Shown here piece by piece: positions 1 to 4,814 of a DNA stretch of 8,947 nucleotides. The notes beneath the pieces were generated by a model, which saw only the letters and a program-made list of their open reading frames with translations, had not been told where the DNA came from and did not search any database. Position 1 is the stretch's first letter; every line of letters begins with the position of its first letter. The DNA lies in NCBI GenBank assembly GCA_009840385.1, contig VXNX01000004.1:1-8947 (forward strand), read 5' to 3'. Position numbers and translations under genes: made by a program. The DNA comes from Candidatus Dadabacteria bacterium. GTDB lineage: Bacteria; Desulfobacterota_D; UBA1144; Nemesobacterales; Nemesobacteraceae.

Positions 1-333
1 AAGCGGTACGCGAGCTGGGTTTAGAACGTCGTGAGACAGTTCGGTCCCTATCTGTAGCGGGCGAAGGAGATTTGAGAGGATCTGCTCATAGTACGAGAGG
101 ACCTGAGTGGACGAGCCTCTAGTGTACCAGTTGTCGTGCCAACGGCAGTGCTGGGTAGCTATGCTCGGAAAGGATAACCGCTGAAAGCATCTAAGCGGGA
201 AACCTGCCTCAAGATTAGATCTCCCGAACGTAAGTTCCTTAAGGTCCCTTGAAGATTACGAGGTTGATAGGCTTAGGGTGTAAGTTCCGTGAGGAATTAA
301 GCTGATGAGTACTAACCGACCGTGAGGCTTACT
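1..333 (+). rRNA. rrl: 23S ribosomal RNA, 3' end (partial)
   Basis: This is the 3' terminal part of domain VI of large-subunit rRNA; the rest lies before the window. The sarcin-ricin loop core, AGTACGAGAGGACC, is at about 90-103 and is the binding site of elongation factors. Further landmarks in the usual order are GCTGAAAGCATCTAAGC near 180-196, GAGGTTGATAGGC near 260-272, and the terminal GTACTAACCGACCGTGAGGCTTA near 308-331. The last resembles the E. coli terminus, so the mature end is placed at about 333; the exact base is an inference. Protein-like reading frames here should be ignored. Unusually, no 5S gene follows before the next protein gene. Confidence 0.96.
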
Positions 334-339
334 GCGAGG

Positions 340-377
340 CTTGAAAATTCTCGATACCAACACACAATTTTCTCAAG
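340..377 (+). repeat. Inverted repeat just after the 23S 3' end (possible processing stem)
   Basis: CTTGAAAATT (340-349) pairs with AATTTTC (366-372) and AAG (375-377), giving about ten base pairs with a two-base bulge and a 16-base loop. It lies only a few bases beyond the mature 23S end. That position suits a structure used in trimming the rRNA precursor or a spacer stem, but the stem is A/T-rich and the role is inferred. Confidence 0.4.
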
Positions 378-394
378 CGTTATATTCGGTTGCC

Positions 395-430
395 AGAGGT
401 TCTTCCGCCCCTGATGGGGCAAAACCTTTT
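395..430 (+). terminator. Probable terminator of the rRNA operon
   Basis: An inner stem GCCCC/GGGGC (407-411 with 416-420, loop TGAT) sits on an outer stem AGAGGTT/AACCTTT (395-401 with 423-429, one G-U pair). A short T run at 427-430 overlaps the base of the outer stem. The position between the 23S end and a new protein gene fits a transcription stop. The short U tract and the internal loop make it weaker than a textbook intrinsic terminator. Confidence 0.45.
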
Positions 431-462
431 GAGGGCCGCTCCCCGCGACCCCTTTTATCGTT

Positions 463-468
463 TATAAT
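463..468 (+). promoter_or_regulatory. Perfect -10 box (TATAAT) directly upstream of rmuC
   Basis: TATAAT ends six bases before the ATG at 475. Initiation about seven bases after the box would fall on the start codon itself, giving a leaderless mRNA. This agrees with the absence of any Shine-Dalgarno sequence before that ATG. No convincing -35 box lies 16-18 bases upstream (the sequence there is C-rich) and there is no extended -10 TG, so the call is tentative. Confidence 0.4.
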
Positions 469-474
469 AACTCT

Positions 475-1956
475 ATGGATATCTCTGGTCTGCTTACCCA
501 TCTGGGGGCGATGGCGATTGTTGCCTTCGTGCTCTTCTACTACCTGACCAGGGAAAGGGGTCGGCGTGAGTCGACCGAAACCGAGCTTTCCTTGATCAGG
601 ACCGAACTTGAAGAGTCAAAGAGCAAGGGTGCCGGGCTTGAGGAGAAGCTTAAAGACTCCGTTGAGGCCGCAGGCGCCCTTAATGCCGAGAAAGCCTCCC
701 TTGAATCCAGCATGAAAGAAAAGGCAGCCGCCGTCGCGGACCGCGATTTGAGGATTTCAGGATTCGAAAGACAGATCGGTGAACTCAGGTCCCAGGTTGC
801 TGAAAAAGAGATCATTCTGTCGGGGTTAAATGCGACCATAGAACAGGAAAGAAAAAGCTTCGAGGAAAAGCTGACTATACTGGAGGATGCGAAAAAAAGA
901 CTGGGTGACGAATTTGAGAACTTGGGAAACAGGATCTTCGAGGATACGACAAAGAAATTCACCGACAAAAACAAGGCGGACATGGAGACTCTCCTTAATC
1001 CCCTCCGCGAGCAGATAAAGGATTTCGAGAAGAAGGTCACCGATACACACAAGGAAGCCAGCACCGACAGAGCCTCCCTTAAAGCCCATATAGAGAATCT
1101 TAAGAACCTGGGCGAGCAGATGAGCCAGGAAGCCCTCAATCTTACTACCGCTCTCAAGGGAGAATCTCAGGCCCAAGGTGCCTGGGGGGAAATAGTGCTT
1201 GAAAAGGCGCTTGAGATGTCAGGGCTCTCCGAAGACAAGGAGTATCACTCCCAGTCAAGCTACAAGGGGGGCAACGGCAATACCCTCCGACCCGACGTGA
1301 TCGTTCATCTCCCCGAGGGAAAAGATGTCATAATCGACTCCAAGGTATCTCTTACGGCTTACGAAAGATACGTCTCCTGCGAAGATGAGGAGGAAAGAAA
1401 AGATTACCTGAAGCAGCATGTCCTCTCGTTTCGAAACCACATAAAGGAACTCAGCGACAAGGGATATGAGAATATCCCCGAAATCAGAAGCCTTAACTAC
1501 GTTTTGATGTTCGTTCCGCTTGAATCCGCTTTCATGCTGGCCATAGAGACGGAGAGGGATCTTTACTCCGAGGCTTTTGAGAAGAACGTGATAATTGTCT
1601 GTCCCTCGACTCTTCTCGCGACGCTCAGAACCATACACAGCATCTGGCAGTTTGAGTACCAGAACGCAAACGCCAGGGAAATAGCCGAAAGCGCCGGGAG
1701 GATGTACGACAAGTTCGTAACTTTCGTTGAGCACCTAAAGGATGTGGGAAGACGGATAGAACAGTCTGACAAAGCTTACCAAAGCGCGATGAACAGTCTT
1801 TTCGAAGGGAAGGGCAACCTCGTAAAAAGAGCCTTGGATTTAAAGGAGTTAGGAATTAAAACCTCGAAAGAGCTTCCCACGGACCTCTCGGAGAAATCCC
1901 GCCTCTCTGGGTATGCCGTTTCCCCCGGCAAAGAGACGGATAACGGGTCGCAATGA
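475..1956 (+). CDS. rmuC: RmuC family protein (DNA recombination / nuclease-fold)
   Basis: RmuC proteins were found in E. coli as factors limiting recombination at inverted repeats; the core is predicted to have a PD-(D/E)xK nuclease-like fold, but the exact reaction is uncertain. The 493 residues are close to the E. coli length of about 475. Residues 6-24 form one N-terminal membrane helix followed by basic residues (RERGRR), so the rest should face the cytoplasm. Residues 35-230 are a long charged heptad-like coiled coil. The core starts at QGAWGE (234-239); D274 (RPDV) and D288-S-K290 (IDSK) look like the nuclease-type acidic/lysine motif. The conserved block FVPLESAF (346-353), CPSTLLATLRTI (376-387) and WQFEYQNANAREIA (391-404) is present. 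The ATG at 475 keeps a full membrane helix; ATG 511 would cut it. The C-terminal 35 residues look disordered. Confidence 0.93.
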   Translation: MDISGLLTHLGAMAIVAFVLFYYLTRERGRRESTETELSLIRTELEESKSKGAGLEEKLKDSVEAAGALNAEKASLESSMKEKAAAVADRDLRISGFERQIGELRSQVAEKEIILSGLNATIEQERKSFEEKLTILEDAKKRLGDEFENLGNRIFEDTTKKFTDKNKADMETLLNPLREQIKDFEKKVTDTHKEASTDRASLKAHIENLKNLGEQMSQEALNLTTALKGESQAQGAWGEIVLEKALEMSGLSEDKEYHSQSSYKGGNGNTLRPDVIVHLPEGKDVIIDSKVSLTAYERYVSCEDEEERKDYLKQHVLSFRNHIKELSDKGYENIPEIRSLNYVLMFVPLESAFMLAIETERDLYSEAFEKNVIIVCPSTLLATLRTIHSIWQFEYQNANAREIAESAGRMYDKFVTFVEHLKDVGRRIEQSDKAYQSAMNSLFEGKGNLVKRALDLKELGIKTSKELPTDLSEKSRLSGYAVSPGKETDNGSQ

Positions 1957-1975
1957 TCCTTTCGATTTAGAAAAA

Positions 1976-2003
1976 GGGGGGAAATCGTGTACGATTCCAC
2001 CCC
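1976..2003. terminator. Hairpin between rmuC and the reductase gene
   Basis: GGGG (1977-1980) pairs with CCCC (2000-2003), and AAATCG (1982-1987) with CGATT (1992-1996) around a TGTA loop, with two mismatches between the blocks. It begins 20 bases after the rmuC stop. In the + direction only TAATTTCC follows, so it is a poor intrinsic terminator. On the minus strand it is followed by CCTTTTTC, which is better, yet no minus-strand gene ends here. It may be a partial or bidirectional terminator, or an RNA-stabilising stem. Confidence 0.35.
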
Positions 2004-2016
2004 TAATTTCCATACA

Positions 2017-2023
2017 TAAGGAG
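2017..2023 (+). promoter_or_regulatory. Shine-Dalgarno site that fixes a TTG start
   Basis: TAAGGAG ends nine bases before TTG 2033. It is the clearest ribosome binding site on the + strand here. It decides the start of the reductase gene, because no ATG lies in frame near the expected N-terminus and the glycine-rich cofactor motif begins only about 15 residues in. Confidence 0.8.
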
Positions 2024-2032
2024 TAAAGCAGA

Positions 2033-2833
2033 TTGTTTGAAAATTCTCTTAAAGGCAGTTGGGCGCTTGTGCTCGGCTCTTCAAGCGGTTTCGGGGAGGC
2101 CTGCAGTCTTGAGCTGGCGCGGCGGGGAATGAATATCTTCGGCGTGCACCTTGACCGCAGGGGAACCATGGCAAAGGTAGAAGGGATAGTGGAGGAGATA
2201 AAAAGCACGGGAAGCGAAGTGAAATTCTACAACGTGAACGTTGCCGACGCTGAGAAGAGGCAGGAGGTTATCGCGGATATAAAAGACGTGGTGCAGCAGG
2301 ATGGCTCTCAGGTAAAGGTGATGATCCACTCCGTAGCGTTCGGTACGCTCAAGCGCTACGTCGCGGACGAACGCAGGGATGTTCTTAACACCAAGAACAT
2401 TGACATGACCTTGGACGTGATGGCCCACAGCATCGTTTACTGGGCGCAGGATCTCGTTATGGAGGGAATAATGGGCGAGGGCGGGAGAATATTCGCCATG
2501 ACGAGCGCGGGGAGTCACAAGGTCTGGCCCACTTACGGCGCGGTATCGGCCGCAAAGGCGGCCATAGAGGCCCACATACGCCAGCTTGCCGTTGAACTCG
2601 CGCCCCAAGGGATTACCGCGAACTCAATAATGGCGGGCGTAACGGACACTCCCGCTCTCAGAAAAATTCCTGAAAATGACAAACTCATCGATCATGCTCT
2701 CAGGGCAAACCCTTCGGGAAGACTGACGACCACAGAAGACGTGGCAAAAGCCATTGTGCTTCTCTCCCTTGACGAAGCCTCCTGGATCACGGGCAACGTG
2801 ATAGGGGTTGACGGCGGAGAAGACCTTGTCTAA
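2033..2833 (+). CDS. Short-chain dehydrogenase/reductase, enoyl-ACP reductase-like (FabI/FabL type)
   Basis: A 266-residue NAD(P)H-dependent reductase of the SDR family. The cofactor motif GSSSGFG is at residues 15-21. The active site reads Y168-(six residues)-K175, the Y-x6-K spacing of bacterial enoyl-ACP reductases (FabI, FabL), not the classical Y-x3-K. The C-terminal NVIGVDGGEDLV matches the usual SDR end (G-x-x-I-x-V-D-G-G). The likely role is the last step of fatty-acid elongation, reducing trans-2-enoyl-ACP, though substrate cannot be proven from the motif alone. Pieces such as the IHS-A block at 98-102 and AGVTDTPALRKIP (201-213) are nearer to FabL than to FabI in my judgement. It starts at TTG 2033 behind TAAGGAG. 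The DoxX gene follows after 30 bases, so the two may share a transcript. No fatty-acid genes are adjacent. Confidence 0.85.
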   Translation: MFENSLKGSWALVLGSSSGFGEACSLELARRGMNIFGVHLDRRGTMAKVEGIVEEIKSTGSEVKFYNVNVADAEKRQEVIADIKDVVQQDGSQVKVMIHSVAFGTLKRYVADERRDVLNTKNIDMTLDVMAHSIVYWAQDLVMEGIMGEGGRIFAMTSAGSHKVWPTYGAVSAAKAAIEAHIRQLAVELAPQGITANSIMAGVTDTPALRKIPENDKLIDHALRANPSGRLTTTEDVAKAIVLLSLDEASWITGNVIGVDGGEDLV

Positions 2834-2863
2834 TAGGTTCGATTAATATAAAGTTTAAAGACC

Positions 2864-3286
2864 ATGTCAATTTATGGCAGAAACAAGGATGCGGATTTAG
2901 GAATTTTTCTGCTCAGGATAGGTTTCGGTTTCTCGATGCTTATTTTCCACGGCTACGGGAAGCTGGTCGGAGGCCCCGAGAGATGGACTAAGATCGGGGG
3001 GTCATTACAGACCTTCGGTATTGATTTTTACCCGGTTTTCTGGGGGTTTATGGCGGCTTTTGCCGAGTTTTTCTGTTCGGCTTTCATAATCGCGGGAATT
3101 TTCTTTGTACCCGCGACTTTTCTTCTGTCCGTTAACATGATCGTAGCGGTTCTCTTTCACCTCTATCTTCCGGAAGAGTCACCCGCGGCGGGATGGCAGG
3201 GAGCTTCAAACGCAATTGAATATCTCTTTGCTTATGTAGCGTTGATGATTACCGGTCCTGGAAGATACAAGATAAACCTGGGCTGA
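2864..3286 (+). CDS. DoxX family membrane protein
   Basis: A 140-residue integral membrane protein with about four hydrophobic segments (roughly residues 11-30, 56-76, 80-100 and 116-132), the size and layout of the DoxX/DoxD-like family. The first segment ends in HGYGK (29-33), where DoxX proteins usually carry a conserved HG-x-x-K. The C-terminus GPGRYKINLG (131-140) matches the family's common GPGR-Y-S/K-x-D ending. DoxX members have been linked to thiosulfate:quinone oxidation in archaea and to redox stress complexes in mycobacteria, but most are uncharacterised and nothing nearby settles the function. It begins 30 bases after the reductase stop with only a weak purine stretch (TTTAAAG) before the ATG, so it is probably read from the same transcript. 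Confidence 0.87.
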   Translation: MSIYGRNKDADLGIFLLRIGFGFSMLIFHGYGKLVGGPERWTKIGGSLQTFGIDFYPVFWGFMAAFAEFFCSAFIIAGIFFVPATFLLSVNMIVAVLFHLYLPEESPAAGWQGASNAIEYLFAYVALMITGPGRYKINLG

Positions 3287-3305
3287 CGGCCTTCGTTGGT
3301 TTTTT
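3274..3305 (+). terminator. Weak terminator candidate after the DoxX gene
   Basis: A T6 run (3300-3305) follows GGTT, which can pair with AAACC at 3274-3278, with GGC/GCC (3281-3283 with 3289-3291) inside. An alternative is GGCC (3288-3291) pairing through G-U with GGTT (3298-3301). The stems are short. The T run and the position at the stop codon are the main support. Confidence 0.25.
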
Positions 3306-3443
3306 CATCCAAACAGGCTTTATGATGCTGTTTCGGAGCAAAAAATCCTTGAGAAAAAGGGTGAGAAGCATTTAGTTAAGGTTGCTTCCGTACATAGAGC
3401 CGAAAGTGTACGGATAAAAGTAGATAAAGCCCCGCAAGTTTAA
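3276..3443 (+). pseudogene. Startless open frame, possible gene remnant
   Basis: A 55-codon stretch runs from just after a TAA at 3273 to a TAA at 3441 without any ATG, GTG or TTG. Its second half reads like ordinary protein (for example LVKVASVHRAESVRIKVD) and is rich in Lys, Glu and Val. I recognise no family. It may be the decayed tail of a lost gene, or chance. No ribosome binding site is visible. Confidence 0.15.
3387..3414. repeat. Perfect 8-bp inverted repeat in the gap before the lipoprotein gene
   Basis: TCCGTACA (3387-3394) and TGTACGGA (3407-3414) are exact reverse complements around a 12-base loop. The repeat lies about 80 bases before the lipoprotein start in the 204-base gap 3287-3490. 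It could be an operator or an RNA stem; no T run follows, so a terminator is unlikely. The rest of this gap is A/T-rich and shows no clear promoter. Confidence 0.5.
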
Positions 3444-3490
3444 TTTGAAGACAAAGAGATCTTGGATTTTTAAAAGCGTAAGCTATAACC

Positions 3491-4750
3491 ATGTCCAAAA
3501 ACCGTAGAATCAGTTCCTTTATCTTACTTGCGGCCATAATGTCAGTTGCTTTGCTGCTGTCCGGCTGCCAAACTCTGCATTGGAACGAAAAATGGCAGAG
3601 CAACTTTATTGATCAAATGGCTGTGGCCAGAGACAGTCAGATGCTTAAAAACCTGGTGCGCATGCGCTATGGAACACCCCCTGTATTTACAACTGTTGGA
3701 ACGGTAACGGAGAAATACAAACAGGCACCGAGTCAAATTTCATTAACCGGTGCGGTAACCAGCGTTCTTGGCTCCTCAGTAGACGAGAGTGTGAAAAACG
3801 AAAATAATCTCTTGGGACAGGTGGGAATAGGAGGCACCCGTGAAACTACCCTTCAATACAGTCCGCTTACCGGCAAGAAACTGAATGAGACCATGAATCA
3901 ACGTTTGGGGCTGGAGACGGTGTTTTATCTTACCCAATCCGGGTTTTCGATAGAACGCGTTCTAGCAATAACGGTTGAGCGTTTCGGTCCTGCATTAAAT
4001 GCCCCGTTTGCATCCGGACCTACGCCGGATTATCTGCCAGAGCAGGAAGAATTCGACAAATACGAAGATGTACTTGTCGCGTTAAAAAATTTGAGACAAC
4101 AAAATAAAGTAAGATTTTTCGAAGCCAGCCCTGATGAGATCTGCTCCTCTACTAAAATCGAAGGAGAATCGACGAAAAAAGAAAAACAGCCCAAAAAAAT
4201 AATGGCCTGCTTTTTGGATGACAACTTCGATTGCTTGCGCGGAAACAATAATGACCCGCAATGGAAAGAGTTGACGAGTCTTTTGAAGATTAAAGATGGA
4301 AAAGGAATTTTAATACTGACCGACTCTGAAACCGAGTGCAGTTCCGAAATACCCGAAATAAAAGTGGGAACCCGCTCATTGTTCGGAATAATGCACTACC
4401 TGTCGCAGAACGTAAAAGTACCCGATAGGGACAGGGAAATAGTCAAAATTTCAACTATTAAGAACGGCGAAGGTTGCAGTGAAGAAGGCAAAAAGCGAGA
4501 TGGTTGGGACTGCAGTCCCGCTGGAAAGCGATTCGAAATCATATCAAGCGATACGCGACCTCAGCTGATTTGTTCAAGTCCCCGAACTGATGGAGACTGT
4601 GCTTCGGTTGTTACCAGACATAACGGTCACTGGTTTTACGTCGATGCCAAGGATCATAACAGCAAAGCGACTTTCGCGCTGCTGACGAAGTTATTTGAGA
4701 TACAAATCTCTGACAGGGAAACGAATCAAGGCATTCTTCTTGTTCAGTAA
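3491..4750 (+). CDS. Putative lipoprotein with cysteine-rich middle region, function unknown
   Basis: 419 residues. A lipoprotein signal is clear: basic start (KNRR, 3-6), hydrophobic run (9-23), lipobox LLSGC with lipidated Cys26. The mature protein should therefore sit in the periplasm, anchored to a membrane. The segment MLKNLVRMRYGTPPVF (51-66), RSLFGIMHYLSQNVKVP (295-311) and the C-terminal SKATFALLTKLFEIQ (391-405) resemble an unnamed family of proteobacterial lipoproteins I recall only as hypothetical, so no function is assigned. Between residues 218 and 370 there are eight cysteines (218, 240, 248, 283, 329, 341, 361, 370), an even number that suggests disulfides. A lysine-rich stretch (229-237) interrupts the middle. 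The gene looks richer in A+T than its neighbours, especially around 4080-4240. No good Shine-Dalgarno precedes the ATG, but the signal peptide supports this start. Confidence 0.75.
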   Translation: MSKNRRISSFILLAAIMSVALLLSGCQTLHWNEKWQSNFIDQMAVARDSQMLKNLVRMRYGTPPVFTTVGTVTEKYKQAPSQISLTGAVTSVLGSSVDESVKNENNLLGQVGIGGTRETTLQYSPLTGKKLNETMNQRLGLETVFYLTQSGFSIERVLAITVERFGPALNAPFASGPTPDYLPEQEEFDKYEDVLVALKNLRQQNKVRFFEASPDEICSSTKIEGESTKKEKQPKKIMACFLDDNFDCLRGNNNDPQWKELTSLLKIKDGKGILILTDSETECSSEIPEIKVGTRSLFGIMHYLSQNVKVPDRDREIVKISTIKNGEGCSEEGKKRDGWDCSPAGKRFEIISSDTRPQLICSSPRTDGDCASVVTRHNGHWFYVDAKDHNSKATFALLTKLFEIQISDRETNQGILLVQ

Positions 4751-4814
4751 CCTTACCTATGTCAGCGGAAAGACGCGGTAGGGAGGGGTAAAGCGGAGAC
4801 AGGGCGACGACGCG

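Noticed and set aside
334-474. tRNA or 5S gene in the rRNA spacer
   Set aside because: No TTCGA-type T-loop, acceptor stem or 5S core sequence is visible, and the space is too short for both a 5S gene and the terminator.
341-547. 68-codon frame overlapping the 23S-rmuC spacer
   Set aside because: Its first part runs through a spacer stem and terminator, and it then overlaps rmuC in another frame. The product resembles no protein and has no ribosome binding site.
540-1176. Antisense open frames inside rmuC
   Set aside because: rmuC has clear family motifs throughout; the antisense products are serine/leucine-rich shadows of its coiled coil.
4751-4814. Possible bidirectional terminator between the convergent genes
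   Set aside because: Only a 5-bp ACGCG/CGCGT pairing with a long loop and no T run is present on either strand.
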